A DNA stretch of 29,464 bases from JAFMIT01 sp049421205 (lineage in GTDB: Bacteria > Actinomycetota > Actinomycetes > S36-B12 > UBA5976): positions 1-29,464 of the forward strand of contig JBMSMQ010000011.1 of assembly GCA_049421205.1 (NCBI GenBank), written 5' to 3'. Below the pieces are notes generated by a model. It was not told the origin of the DNA and searched no databases. It saw only the letters and a list, made by a program, of their open reading frames with translations. Within the stretch, counting starts at the first letter, position 1. Each line of letters starts with the position of its first letter. A program made the translations under genes and the position numbers. Below are positions 15,708 through 24,266 of this stretch, piece by piece.

Positions 15708-17080
15708 TAGAGGAAACGTGCCAAATACTCGAACACTTGAGTAAGTCCAACTCGTTGCTGTTGCATGGAATCTCGATGTCGTATCGTCACAGCATCATCT
15801 TCCAGCGTTTCAAAATCGACAGTAACACAAAGCGGTGTCCCGATTTCGTCCTGGCGTCGATATCGTCTTCCAATAGCACCTGCATCGTCAAACTCAACAT
15901 TCCAAAACTTTCGCAAGTCGCTGGCAAGCCCTTTTGCTTTTGGAGAGAGGTCTGCATTTCTTGAAAGTGGCAACACAGCAACTTTGACTGGTGCTAAGCG
16001 AGGGTCTAGTCGAAGCACCTGCCGTTTATCAACGCCACCTTTGGTATTTGGTGCTTCATCTTCCGCATATGCATCAAGTAGGAAAGCAAGTACACATCGG
16101 GTAAGCCCAGCGGCTGGTTCGATTACATACGGGATCCAACGTTCATTTGCCTCTTGATCAAAATAGCTGAGATCTTGTCCGCTATGACTCGAGTGGGTTT
16201 TTAAATCAAAATCTGTTCTATTCGCAATACCTTCGAGTTCTGCCCACTCACTACCAGCAAATTCGAAACGATACTCGATGTCAACGGTTCGCTTGGAATA
16301 ATGCGAAAGCTTTTCCTTCGGGTGCTCAAAGAGCCGAAGATTGTCAGGATTCATTCCAAGATTCACATACCATTGAAACCGCTGCTCTATCCAGTACTCA
16401 TGCCATTCTTCGTCAGTTCCCGGCATGACGAAAAATTCCATTTCCATTTGCTCGAATTCGCGAGTTCGGAAAATAAAGTTTCCAGGCGTGATTTCATTGC
16501 GAAATGACTTACCGGTTTGTCCAATTCCAAATGGTGGCTTCTTACGTGCTGCAGTTGCTACATTCTGAAAATTTACAAAAATACCCTGTGCTGTTTCTGG
16601 TCTCAGATAATGAAGTGATCCAGAATCTTCAATAGGACCAACTTGGGTTCTGAGCATCCCATTGAAATCTCGTGGTGGTGTGAAATCTCCTCGAGTTCCA
16701 CAATTCGTACAAACAATATCTGCTAAACCGTTCTCAGGTTCTTTATTGTGTTTTTCAACATATGCATCGATGAGTTGATCTGACCGCCATCGTTTATGAC
16801 ATTTCTTGCATTCGGTTAGTGGGTCGACAAACGCATCTACGTGCCCTGATGCTGACCAGACTTGTGGAGCCAAAATGATCGCGGAATCAAGCCCAACGAC
16901 ATCATCTCTCTCCTGGACTACTTTTTGCCACCACTGCTTTCGGATATTTTCTTTAAGTTCTACTCCAAGTGGCCCATAATCCCAGGCACTCCTCGTTCCA
17001 CCATATATTTCAGAAGATGGGAATACGAAACCTCTTCGTTTCGCAAGATTAACAATTGATTCAACTCTGTCGCTCGCCAT
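15707..17080 (-). CDS. glyS: Glycyl-tRNA synthetase (homodimeric type)
   Basis: This class II synthetase charges tRNA-Gly. The start ATG at 17080 (457 residues, MASDRVESIVNLAKRRGFVF) has GTGGAGG just before it; a GTG four codons upstream overlaps that site and is less likely. Landmarks are SEIYGGTRSAWDYGPLG, a zinc-ribbon insert with CKKCHKRW and CTNCG, motif 2 (SFRNEITPGNFIFRTREFEQ, then MEMEFF) and motif 3 (AAGLTRCVLAFLLDAY). The C-terminal anticodon-binding domain starts at about residue 360 (LAPVKVAVLPL). The 54-base gap upstream has a small hairpin ACCC/GGGT (17115-17126) without a T-run; I saw no T-box. Confidence 0.96.
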   Translation of the reverse strand: MASDRVESIVNLAKRRGFVFPSSEIYGGTRSAWDYGPLGVELKENIRKQWWQKVVQERDDVVGLDSAIILAPQVWSASGHVDAFVDPLTECKKCHKRWRSDQLIDAYVEKHNKEPENGLADIVCTNCGTRGDFTPPRDFNGMLRTQVGPIEDSGSLHYLRPETAQGIFVNFQNVATAARKKPPFGIGQTGKSFRNEITPGNFIFRTREFEQMEMEFFVMPGTDEEWHEYWIEQRFQWYVNLGMNPDNLRLFEHPKEKLSHYSKRTVDIEYRFEFAGSEWAELEGIANRTDFDLKTHSSHSGQDLSYFDQEANERWIPYVIEPAAGLTRCVLAFLLDAYAEDEAPNTKGGVDKRQVLRLDPRLAPVKVAVLPLSRNADLSPKAKGLASDLRKFWNVEFDDAGAIGRRYRRQDEIGTPLCVTVDFETLEDDAVTIRHRDSMQQQRVGLTQVFEYLARFL

Positions 17081-17134
17081 AGTTTCCTCCACTCCGGCTG
17101 GCTGTCGGCGGTATCACCCTGACGGGTAACTGCA

Positions 17135-17584
17135 TTAGTCTAAAGCGGAATCGAGAAGCAAGCGTGCTTCCGTGGCTGAATACTCGGGTCGTACCTCGTA
17201 ATGCCAATCAAGTGAGCGGCGGACAAATGGGCGTTTCACCGCATAAATCTTTCGGTACAGTGGCGCTAATCCTGACTCAATTTCTCGTGAGCAAACGGGG
17301 ACTGCCAAACACTTATCAATTCCATCCCCAAGTTCCTCTGCAATGAAGGCCGCTTTACGACCCGTCTCCACCCCATCATCAACAATCAGGAGTTTCGAAA
17401 ATTGATCTGGAACCCTCACTTGGCTCTCCGACCACCATTCAAGAATCGGGGTGTCAAGTTGGGTGGAAACTGTGATTGCAATTTTCACAGCGTTAGGCAA
17501 GACTGCAACAACACAATCGAATTCTTCATCAAGAAGCTTCACAAGTTGCAGGGCAGCATCTGAATCATCGAGAAAGTCCTTCAT
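17135..17584 (-). CDS. Phosphoribosyltransferase-like protein
   Basis: A 149-residue soluble protein. The stretch KLLIVDDGVETGRKAAFIAEEL matches the PRPP-binding loop of type I phosphoribosyltransferases (hydrophobic strand, DD, then TG), preceded by a strand-rich half and followed by LAVPVCSREIESGLAP. This supports the fold, but the substrate is unknown. It is shorter than the nucleotide-salvage enzymes of this class. The ATG overlaps the next gene by four bases (ATGA) and the pair lies just upstream of glyS, divergent from DUF6703-zur. Activity is inferred only from the motif. Confidence 0.7.
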   Translation of the reverse strand: MKDFLDDSDAALQLVKLLDEEFDCVVAVLPNAVKIAITVSTQLDTPILEWWSESQVRVPDQFSKLLIVDDGVETGRKAAFIAEELGDGIDKCLAVPVCSREIESGLAPLYRKIYAVKRPFVRRSLDWHYEVRPEYSATEARLLLDSALD

Positions 17585-17967
17585 TGTTCGAGTCTCGAAT
17601 GAGCCCGTGCAGTGGCGGATTCACCAAGTGACACTTCTTCAATACTCGCTGTCTTTTCAGATTGAAATCGTGTCTTCTTTCCATTGGTGATATCGAGGAT
17701 GATTTCGAAAGCACTACTTTCATCTCGCGCTGCCGATAAAAAAGTAGTTGCTTCAAGTTTGATGTCGTATGCAGAAAGAGCCCGGCGATAACTACCGACG
17801 GAATCGAAACTCAATAACAAAAAGCCAGTCGAGTCATCATCGAGCGCTAACCCCACTTTCGCTGACTGAAAGCCAGGTTTCCTACTGAACAAATCAATGA
17901 CACGTTCCCCTTCACGAACCCATTCTTCAATTGAAACTAACTTTTCAAAGCGAAGCACCACATCCAT
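17581..17967 (-). CDS. ABM-like (antibiotic biosynthesis monooxygenase fold) protein
   Basis: A 128-residue protein whose first 95 residues suggest a ferredoxin-like, dimeric alpha-beta barrel: MDVVLRFEKLVSIEEWV, then RKPGFQSAKVGLALDDDSTGFLLLSFDSVGSYRRAL. The order strand, helix, 'PGF' turn, strands, helix is that of the ABM superfamily. The remaining 30 residues are polar and probably disordered. Members range from heme-degrading enzymes to proteins of unknown role, so no reaction is assigned. No clear ribosome site precedes the ATG. It is translationally coupled to the phosphoribosyltransferase-like gene by a four-base overlap. Confidence 0.5.
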   Translation of the reverse strand: MDVVLRFEKLVSIEEWVREGERVIDLFSRKPGFQSAKVGLALDDDSTGFLLLSFDSVGSYRRALSAYDIKLEATTFLSAARDESSAFEIILDITNGKKTRFQSEKTASIEEVSLGESATARAHSRLEQ

Positions 17968-17976
17968 AGAATGAGT

Positions 17977-17990
17977 GTGCCATATGACAC
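17977..17990. promoter_or_regulatory. Palindrome between divergent genes
   Basis: GTGCCATATGACAC is a 14-base dyad with six of seven pairs matching, centred in the 32-base gap between the divergent ABM-like gene and DUF6703. The gap must hold promoter elements for both directions, so a symmetrical site is a candidate operator or a shared -10 region (CATATG core). It does not match the AT-rich Zur box. A short palindrome can arise by chance. Confidence 0.25.
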
Positions 17991-17999
17991 GATTGCCTC

Positions 18000-18290
18000 G
18001 TGAAGCGAAAACCTAACTGGCTAGAAAAATTTTCAGCTCCGATTCTTTTGAGAATTCATTCCTGGCCACGTTTTGTTTTCCCGCTCCTCTTGGCGAGCGT
18101 CCTGCTTGCTGGCCTCTTTCTCTCACATCCAATTATTTCCAGTGCACTTCTCGGACTTGTGAGTCTGACGTTGCTGTGGCTTGTGGCACTTTCTTGGCCA
18201 TTATTAACCTCAGGGCAACGATTGATTCGAACGCTGTTAATTGCAGCGCTTATTTTTTACGCAGTGTCGAGAGCTACTGGCAGTCTCTAA
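18000..18290 (+). CDS. DUF6703-like small membrane protein
   Basis: A 96-residue protein with a basic start (MKRKPNWLEKFSAP) and two or three hydrophobic segments (about residues 25-43, 46-70 and 78-90). Small proteins of this type occur just upstream of zur in many Actinobacteria; I recognise it as the DUF6703 type from context and general pattern. Function is unknown. GTG at 18000 is the only sensible start; no strong ribosome site is visible. Its stop overlaps the zur start by one base (TAATG), so the two genes are translated together. Confidence 0.65.
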   Translation: MKRKPNWLEKFSAPILLRIHSWPRFVFPLLLASVLLAGLFLSHPIISSALLGLVSLTLLWLVALSWPLLTSGQRLIRTLLIAALIFYAVSRATGSL

Positions 18291-18673
18291 TGGTTTTTCA
18301 ACGAAACACCAAGCAGCGAAGTAAAGTCATTGACCTTTTGAGAGAATCCGATGAATTCCAAAGCGCGAGCGAAGTTCACGAAAAACTTTCTCAATCGGGC
18401 ATTGATATCGGGTTATCAACGGTGTATCGAACGCTTTCATCATTATTGGAGAATGGCGAATTAGATGTATTCATCAAAGATGATGGCGAAACTGTATATC
18501 GGTGGTGCTCAAAAGAACATCACCACCATTTGCAATGTCGTTTATGTGGAAAGACGATTGAGATCCAGACGGACGAGTTTGAAGAGTGGGCGCTGAAGAT
18601 TGCAAAGAAATACCAGTTTCAGCACCTTGAACATACATTTGAAATTACTGGAACTTGTAAAGATTGCCTTTAG
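18290..18673 (+). CDS. zur: Fur-family metalloregulator, Zur type
   Basis: A 127-residue Fur-family repressor. The start is the ATG at 18290, which overlaps the upstream stop; an upstream in-frame ATG would add residues out of the previous gene. The N-terminal winged helix includes FQSASEVHEKLSQSG and the recognition segment IGLSTVYRTLSSL. The C-terminal domain has HHHH (77-80), the structural zinc cysteines C83/C86 and C123/C126, and H112/H115. The ratio of motifs, including RWCSKEHHHHLQCRLCGKTIEI-like order, fits actinobacterial Zur/FurB, which represses zinc uptake. The position after glyS and before uppS equals M. tuberculosis furB. It overlaps uppS tail to tail by four bases. Confidence 0.88.
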   Translation: MVFQRNTKQRSKVIDLLRESDEFQSASEVHEKLSQSGIDIGLSTVYRTLSSLLENGELDVFIKDDGETVYRWCSKEHHHHLQCRLCGKTIEIQTDEFEEWALKIAKKYQFQHLEHTFEITGTCKDCL

Positions 18674-19371
18674 GCTGTACCGAAACGTCGGGTGCGATTG
18701 CGGTAAATTTCTAGAGCCTGATAGAGATTCTCCCGGCGATAATCTGGCCAAAGGGTCTCATCAAAGACAAGTTCAGCATATGCACTTTGCCATAGTAAGA
18801 AGTTGCTGATTCTTACTTCACCAGACGTGCGAATCAGCAAATCCACCGCTGGTAAATCTTTGTCATAGAGATACTTGGCGAAGTTCCTCTCGGAGATTGA
18901 AGTAGCCTCAAGTTCACCTGACACTACTTTTTGGGCAATGCGTTGAACAGCATCAACAATTTCACTTTGCCCACCATAATTCACACACATAGTCAGGGTC
19001 AGCTTGCGGTTTCTTCGCGTGAGTTCAACTGCTTCATCGAGTTCATCTTGGACACTTTTCCAAAGTCTCTTTCGCCTACCAACCCAACGAATCCGTACCC
19101 CTACATCATGAAGTTCATCGCGTCGTCTGCGGATAACATCGCGGTTGAATCCCATAAGAAATCTCACTTCTTCAGGTGAGCGTTTCCAATTTTCAGTAGA
19201 GAATGCAAATGCACTGAGGTAGGACACTTTCTTTTCGAGACATCCGTACACGACATCAAGCAAACTTGCTTCGCCTGCTTTATGCCCTTCAGTCCGTGGC
19301 AGCCCACGCTCGTTTGCCCATCGACCATTACCATCCATCACAATTGCAACGTGATTTGGTATTGAACTCAT
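18670..19371 (-). CDS. uppS: Polyprenyl diphosphate synthase (UppS family)
   Basis: This cis-prenyltransferase extends allylic diphosphates with isopentenyl units to make the lipid carrier for peptidoglycan. The 233-residue protein begins SIPNHVAIVMDGNGRWA with the essential D13, followed by TEGHKAG. Later motifs are RIRWVGRRKRLW, NYGGQSEIVDA and DLLIRTSGEVRISNFLLWQ with AYAELVF. Chain length of the product (C50 or C55) cannot be read. It starts five bases after recO and is probably cotranscribed with it. Confidence 0.96.
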   Translation of the reverse strand: MSSIPNHVAIVMDGNGRWANERGLPRTEGHKAGEASLLDVVYGCLEKKVSYLSAFAFSTENWKRSPEEVRFLMGFNRDVIRRRRDELHDVGVRIRWVGRRKRLWKSVQDELDEAVELTRRNRKLTLTMCVNYGGQSEIVDAVQRIAQKVVSGELEATSISERNFAKYLYDKDLPAVDLLIRTSGEVRISNFLLWQSAYAELVFDETLWPDYRRENLYQALEIYRNRTRRFGTA

Positions 19372-19375
19372 AGTT

Positions 19376-20119
19376 TCACTTTACCTTGCGAGCACCCTGC
19401 ACGTGCTTGAGAGATCGAACTTCCCGTTCAAGGTGCCATTGAAGTTGAGCCGCGATAAGTGACCCAGCAGTTTTTCGCGTCTTCTCATCTGCGAGTTTTG
19501 CCACGTCCCAATTACCAGTCAGCAGGTGTGCTAAGTAATCAATCACTTCGCCACCAGGTGCAGAACTTCCTGGCACTTTGCAGTCTGTGCAGAGCACTCC
19601 GCCGTTTGTCAATGAGTACCATGAATGCGGACCGGGTTCGTGGCATTGTGCACATTCTGAATATGAAGAACTCCACCCAGCAATAGCGATGGACCGAACG
19701 ATGAACGTGTTGAGAATGATGTCTGTGTCAAGGTGATCTTCTGTCAGTGACTTTAACCCTGCAAGTAATAAAAGGAACTGTTGAACACTTTTATCACCTT
19801 CTTCAACTACCAATTTGTCGGTCATTTCTGCCATCGCGCATCCAACGGTCCAAGCTTCGTATTTTCCTGAAAGCTCACTGCCATATGCCCCAACAATCAA
19901 AACTTGAGAAACAATGTCGAGATTTTTACCTTCTGCAAATTGAATTTCCACGAGATTCAATGGGTCGAGCCTTGCACCGAATCGGCTCGTGCTTTTGCGA
20001 ATCCCTTTTGCTACTGCACGCACTTTCCCATGTTCCTTCGTAAGGAATGTCACGATCCGATCCGCTTCACCTAAAAGGTGTGTGTGCAGAACAATCGCAT
20101 GATCGCGATAGGTAGGCAT
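19376..20119 (-). CDS. recO: DNA repair protein RecO
   Basis: RecO works with RecR to load RecA on SSB-coated DNA. The start is the ATG at 20119 (247 residues, MPTYRDHAIVLHTHLLGEAD), which fits the family; five upstream codons are open but not conserved. The N-terminal OB fold includes VRAVAKGIRKSTSRFG. The C-terminal half carries a four-cysteine zinc site, CAQCHEPGPHSW and VLCTDC. GGAG lies upstream of the ATG. recO-uppS is the conserved actinobacterial pair. Confidence 0.95.
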   Translation of the reverse strand: MPTYRDHAIVLHTHLLGEADRIVTFLTKEHGKVRAVAKGIRKSTSRFGARLDPLNLVEIQFAEGKNLDIVSQVLIVGAYGSELSGKYEAWTVGCAMAEMTDKLVVEEGDKSVQQFLLLLAGLKSLTEDHLDTDIILNTFIVRSIAIAGWSSSYSECAQCHEPGPHSWYSLTNGGVLCTDCKVPGSSAPGGEVIDYLAHLLTGNWDVAKLADEKTRKTAGSLIAAQLQWHLEREVRSLKHVQGARKVK

Positions 20120-20157
20120 AAGCCAATTCTCCAACTTTTCACTGTAGATGACGCTAA

Positions 20158-21249
20158 ATGTCTACTTTTGACACCCCAATCTTCTACATTCGCCATATGA
20201 ATTCACGTGACTGGCGAAAACTCGGACTTCTTGCGATCGCGCTATTTGCCGCTTACCAAATCGGTAGTACGTTACTGCTGAGCCTCAATGGGTTTTTAAT
20301 GATTCTGCTCTTAGCCTGGTTATTCTCCATTGCAATGGAACCCGCAGTCTCCTGGTTTGAAGATCGAGGATTTCGTCGGGGGCTTGGTGCGGGAACCGTG
20401 TTACTTGCACTCCTGACATTCCTCATTACTTTCTTCGCCACCTTCGGTGGGCTTATGTTCAGCCAGTTATCGGAAGCGGTTTCAGCGTTACCAGATGTTG
20501 TTATCAGTGTGACTGAGTGGCTGAACCAAACCTTTGACTTGGCCATCAATTCTGACCAAGTCGTCTCTTACCTCAACTTGGATAGCGCAAGTCTTGCGCC
20601 TATTGCTACGAGTCTTGCCGGTGGTTTCTTCGCGCTCGTGACAGGGCTTGTTACGTTTCTCGTCGATTTTTTCACCATACTTGTTTTCGCGTTCTATCTT
20701 TCAGCCGAGGCTCCAAAAGTGCGACGTGGTATCGCATCATGGCTCAGTCCAGACAAGCAATCAATCTTTATTTCTGTGTGGGATATTGCGGTGAAAAAAG
20801 CGGGTGGCTTCGTGGTATCACGCGTTGTGCTTGCCTCCATCAGTGCTGTTGCCCATGCTGCTTTTTACTACATCATAGGAATTCCTTATTGGCTTCCAAT
20901 GGGAATCTTTGCAGGGGTTACGGCTCAGTTCATACCAACTATCGGTACGTATCTTGGGGTTACAGTCCCAGCCCTGTTTAGTTTTGGTCCAGATCCGCTT
21001 GATGTCGTCTGGATTATTCTCTTCGCAACCGTTTTCCAACAAATTGAGAACTACATCCTCTCACCGCGTGTGAGCCGAGCAACAATGGATCTGCATCCTG
21101 CAGTGGCACTAGCATCAGTCTTCATCGGAGTTGCGATTTTTGGGCCGATCGGAGCATTGATTGGAATTCCAATTGTGGCAGCGGTGATTGCAGTTCTTGC
21201 AACTTACGGGCAACGCCATGAACTCATCGATGGATTTGGTGCGGACTAG
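20158..21249 (+). CDS. AI-2E transporter family (PerM/UPF0118) membrane protein
   Basis: A 363-residue polytopic membrane protein with about seven or eight hydrophobic segments. The C-terminal signature VFQQIENYILSPRVSRATMD, followed by LHPAVALASVFIGVAIFGPIGAL, is diagnostic of the AI-2E/PerM family. Members export quorum signals or act as ion antiporters, so the substrate is open. ATG at 20158 is the first in frame and lies 38 bases from divergent recO; a second ATG at 20197 is possible. No clear ribosome site precedes either, so the message may be leaderless. The stop overlaps era by four bases, tail to tail. Confidence 0.88.
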   Translation: MSTFDTPIFYIRHMNSRDWRKLGLLAIALFAAYQIGSTLLLSLNGFLMILLLAWLFSIAMEPAVSWFEDRGFRRGLGAGTVLLALLTFLITFFATFGGLMFSQLSEAVSALPDVVISVTEWLNQTFDLAINSDQVVSYLNLDSASLAPIATSLAGGFFALVTGLVTFLVDFFTILVFAFYLSAEAPKVRRGIASWLSPDKQSIFISVWDIAVKKAGGFVVSRVVLASISAVAHAAFYYIIGIPYWLPMGIFAGVTAQFIPTIGTYLGVTVPALFSFGPDPLDVVWIILFATVFQQIENYILSPRVSRATMDLHPAVALASVFIGVAIFGPIGALIGIPIVAAVIAVLATYGQRHELIDGFGAD

Positions 21250-22136
21250 AAACCGAATTTATCGAGAGTCTGAGTATTGCTTTGCCAATTTGATTCAACT
21301 TTGACTCGCAAATCCAAATACACTTTTGCTTTCAGTAGTTGCTGAATTTCTTTTCTGGCTCTGGTACCAATCTCTTTCAAGTGGCCACCACCCTTGCCCA
21401 CGATGATACCTTTTTGACTTTCTCGCTCTACATATATAGATGCAAAAATCTTCACTAATCCTGAGTCCTCGTGAATGATTTCGTCTATGTCAATCAAAAT
21501 TGAATGTGGCACTTCGTCAAATACTTGACGAATTACCGCTTCACGAATGAGCTCTGCTATTCGATGTTGCTGATCTTGATTCGTGATTGCATCCTCAGGA
21601 TATAGAACTTGAGATTCTGGCAAATAGGCAACAAATATCTGCTCAAGCTCTAGGATATTTTCAGATTTCCTAGCACTTACTGGAATTATTTCATCCCACT
21701 CAAAGTTAAATTTTTGTGCAGCACTCATAGTGTCCTGCAATTTTTGTAACAGTTGTGGTTTCTTGACACTGTCACTTTTGCTAACAATCGCTATTTTTCG
21801 ACACGATAACTTAGAAATTTGATCCAAGATCATTATGTCACCAACACCAATATTTTCATTTGCGGGAAGCAAAACACAAACAACATCAATATCATCAAGT
21901 GCTGCGTTCGTCGCTGAATTAAGTCTGGTACCGAGGGTGGTTCGCGGTTTATGAATACCAGGAGTGTCAACTAGCACAATCTGATAGTCCGAACCCTGAA
22001 TAATGCCATGAATGATGTGTCGGGTTGTCTGCGGCTTATCTGACACGATTGCAATTTTCTCTTTTACAAGTGCATTAATCAGCGTAGATTTCCCCACATT
22101 AGGTCTACCAATAAGTGCAACGATTCCAGATTTCAT
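21246..22136 (-). CDS. era: GTPase Era
   Basis: Era binds the 3' end of 16S rRNA during 30S maturation. The start is ATG at 22136 (296 residues, MKSGIVALIGRPNVGKSTLI), overlapping the upstream transporter stop by four bases; open codons further upstream lie in that gene. G1 is GRPNVGKST, G3 is DTPGIH, G4 is SKSD where most have NKxD or TKxD, and G5 is SAR. The C-terminal KH domain has GIIVGKGGGHLKEIG. Era ends the long hrcA series. The change at G4 is conservative and should keep guanine binding. Confidence 0.96.
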   Translation of the reverse strand: MKSGIVALIGRPNVGKSTLINALVKEKIAIVSDKPQTTRHIIHGIIQGSDYQIVLVDTPGIHKPRTTLGTRLNSATNAALDDIDVVCVLLPANENIGVGDIMILDQISKLSCRKIAIVSKSDSVKKPQLLQKLQDTMSAAQKFNFEWDEIIPVSARKSENILELEQIFVAYLPESQVLYPEDAITNQDQQHRIAELIREAVIRQVFDEVPHSILIDIDEIIHEDSGLVKIFASIYVERESQKGIIVGKGGGHLKEIGTRARKEIQQLLKAKVYLDLRVKVESNWQSNTQTLDKFGF

Positions 22137-23035
22137 CGGTGACTCAATGCCAGCTGCGAGAGGGCAATTGCAATCAACACACATCCAACCACTGCGAGTG
22201 CGCCTAATTGTTCTCCAAGAATCACAACACCAAGAATAGTTGCAACTAAAGGTTCCGCTAAGTTCAACGTCGCAATCACTCCTGCCTTTAAACGAGGTAA
22301 TCCGTAGGCGAAAAAAGCATAGGCAAGAGCGGTCGCTATCACTCCGAGCCAAAAACTAAGAAGTAAACCATCAGATGTTGATAAAAACGATAACCTCGTG
22401 ATGGAGAACGGCAACAGAATGAGCGAAGCCAAGGCAAAAGCAACGGCAAGAAGTCCTATTGCAGATGTTTTCTCAGCACTCTCACTGCCGAGAACCGTAT
22501 AACTCGCATACGCAAGAGATGCAAGCAATGCGGCAATCACCCCACCTATTGGGATGCTTGAATTTAGTGCGTAAAAACTTATGAGGGTTAAACCAATGAC
22601 GGCTGTTACTGTGGATAGAAACCATACAACACCCGGTTTTGATCCCTTCCACATCCAACCCAATATCCCAGCAAAAAATGGCGCAAGCGCTAGAGAGATG
22701 AGTGTGCCAAGAGCAACACCAACAAGATCTGTTCCAACAAAAAAGAAATACTGATAGCTGGCAATACCAATTGACATCGCCCAAACAACAGGAAGTCGAA
22801 CCATTCGCAAAACTGTTCGTGAATCTTCAAAATATAGACTAATAAATAAGAGTCCAACTGCACCAATGAACAAACGTATAAACGCAATTGCGATTGAATC
22901 AACCTCTATCTCAGCAAGTGCTCGAGCGCTTGCAGATGTTCCAAAAAGACAAGCTGCAATAAGTACTGCAAAAATTGCACGAATGGATTTAGGAGCCGTT
23001 GACTTGGTCAACTTGGATCTTTCGAACGAGAACAC
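22133..23035 (-). CDS. EamA/DMT-superfamily transporter
   Basis: A 300-residue membrane protein with about ten hydrophobic segments in two EamA repeats (the second starts near GGVIAALLASLAYASYTVLG). The ends of each repeat have the usual acidic/proline turn, for example NLAEPLVATILGVVILGEQ. Family members export amino acids, purines or other small metabolites; the substrate is unknown. Start taken as GTG at 23035, which overlaps the CNNM gene by 47 bases; a TTG at 23011 is an alternative. A metabolite exporter here is not a usual part of the CNNM-era junction, so it was probably gained in this lineage. Confidence 0.88.
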   Translation of the reverse strand: MFSFERSKLTKSTAPKSIRAIFAVLIAACLFGTSASARALAEIEVDSIAIAFIRLFIGAVGLLFISLYFEDSRTVLRMVRLPVVWAMSIGIASYQYFFFVGTDLVGVALGTLISLALAPFFAGILGWMWKGSKPGVVWFLSTVTAVIGLTLISFYALNSSIPIGGVIAALLASLAYASYTVLGSESAEKTSAIGLLAVAFALASLILLPFSITRLSFLSTSDGLLLSFWLGVIATALAYAFFAYGLPRLKAGVIATLNLAEPLVATILGVVILGEQLGALAVVGCVLIAIALSQLALSHR

Positions 23036-24266
23036 TTCCTACTTTGTTACGACGTCCTGCCACTGACTCCGCACACAAGTTCCAGCCATCAACATCTATT
23101 GCACTTCCTGGAATCGGCACTCTCCCAAGACGCAGTGCCAATAATCCTGCAACAGTATCAATGCCTTCATCCTCAGCGTCGAGTTCGATTTCCAATAATT
23201 CCGCAAGATCTTCGATGTGCAAACGAGTGCTGACGCGATAAACACCGTCTTCAAGTTCCACGATTTCGGAAGCTTCCGTGTCATATTCGTCAGCGATTTC
23301 TCCTACAATCTCTTCCAGAATATCTTCAATCGTAAGTAATCCTGCTGTTCCTCCGTATTCATCAATGAGGATTGCAATATGGATTCGTGCCTTTTGCATG
23401 TCTCGAAGTAATTCGTCTGCACTCTTGCTATCTGGAGAAAAGAATGCTTTTCGCATAATGGATTCAACATTCTCCGATTGCCCAGATTCAGTGTGTTCAA
23501 AAGTTCGCCTTGCAATATCTTTCAAATACACCACACCGACAATGTCGTCGATGTCCTCACCAATCACAGGAATTCGCGAATACCCAGAGCGCAACCCAAG
23601 TGACATTGCCTGCCGCAGAGTCTTGTGCTTTTCAATCCACACCATTTCGGTTCGCGGAACCATCACCTCACGCGCAACAGTGTCCCCTAGTTCGAAGACG
23701 GATTGCAACATTTTCTTCTCTTCATCCTCAATGACTTCAGTGCTTGCTTGTTCTACAAGTTCTCGAAGTTCACTCGTTGATGAAAATGGGCCATCGACAA
23801 ATCCTTTACCTGGAGTTATTGCATTACTAATAAGGATCAAAATTCTGACTAGTGGACCAAGTAAGACACTCGTGATACGTATGACTCCAGCGAGCTTCAC
23901 CACGATTCGCTCTGAATGTTGTCTTCCAATCGTTCGTGCACCGACAACAAACACAACATAGCTGAAAACGGTCAATGCAAGCAGAGTGACAATGTCACCA
24001 ACAGTTCTATCTAACTCAAGATACCCATCAAAAATTCTTAATGCAAAAATGCTTGTGGCAATTAACGAGAAGAGATAAATCAATTGGAATGCCCCAACGC
24101 AGGCAGATTTTTGCTGGACTACCCAGAACGCTCCTTTGTATTTTCCGGGTTCTTCTTCCGCTAATTCTTCAATGCGAGCAAGGCTCATTCTCGAAATAGC
24201 AGCTTCGACAACCGCTGCTACTCCTGCCAATATCAGCATTGAAACTAGAAATATGTAATTACTCAA
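22989..24266 (-). CDS. CNNM/HlyC-CorC family membrane protein with CBS pair
   Basis: The protein has an N-terminal DUF21/CNNM membrane domain (about four segments in the first 150 residues), two CBS domains (VMVPRTEMVWIEKHKTLRQA with YSRIPVIGEDIDDIVGVVYL, and the AFFSPDSKSADELLRDMQKA region with DEYGGTAGLLTIEDILEEIV), then a C-terminal CorC_HlyC domain. Such proteins are linked to magnesium or cobalt efflux. The best start is TTG at 24266 (425 residues) with AAGGTGG before it, overlapping ybeY by eight bases; a GTG at 24275 is possible, and open codons further upstream are inside ybeY. The ybeY-CNNM-era order is conserved in Actinobacteria. Confidence 0.9.
   Translation of the reverse strand: MSNYIFLVSMLILAGVAAVVEAAISRMSLARIEELAEEEPGKYKGAFWVVQQKSACVGAFQLIYLFSLIATSIFALRIFDGYLELDRTVGDIVTLLALTVFSYVVFVVGARTIGRQHSERIVVKLAGVIRITSVLLGPLVRILILISNAITPGKGFVDGPFSSTSELRELVEQASTEVIEDEEKKMLQSVFELGDTVAREVMVPRTEMVWIEKHKTLRQAMSLGLRSGYSRIPVIGEDIDDIVGVVYLKDIARRTFEHTESGQSENVESIMRKAFFSPDSKSADELLRDMQKARIHIAILIDEYGGTAGLLTIEDILEEIVGEIADEYDTEASEIVELEDGVYRVSTRLHIEDLAELLEIELDAEDEGIDTVAGLLALRLGRVPIPGSAIDVDGWNLCAESVAGRRNKVGSVLVRKIQVDQVNGS

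Noticed and set aside
17081..17134. Riboswitch or T-box upstream of glyS
   Set aside because: Only a 4-bp ACCC/GGGT hairpin is present in 54 bases; no T-box specifier or antiterminator motif was found.
20120..20157. Leaderless promoter for the AI-2E family gene
   Set aside because: TAGATG at 20145 is at a suitable distance from the ATG but no -35 match was found, so it is not listed as a feature.
21750..21800. Loss of GTP binding in Era through SKSD at G4
   Set aside because: Ser or Thr in place of Asn at this position is tolerated in many Era proteins; all other G motifs are intact.
22137..22352. Long N-terminal extension of Era rich in Cys and Arg
   Set aside because: The sequence is the transporter gene in another frame; the conserved Era start is the ATG at 22136.
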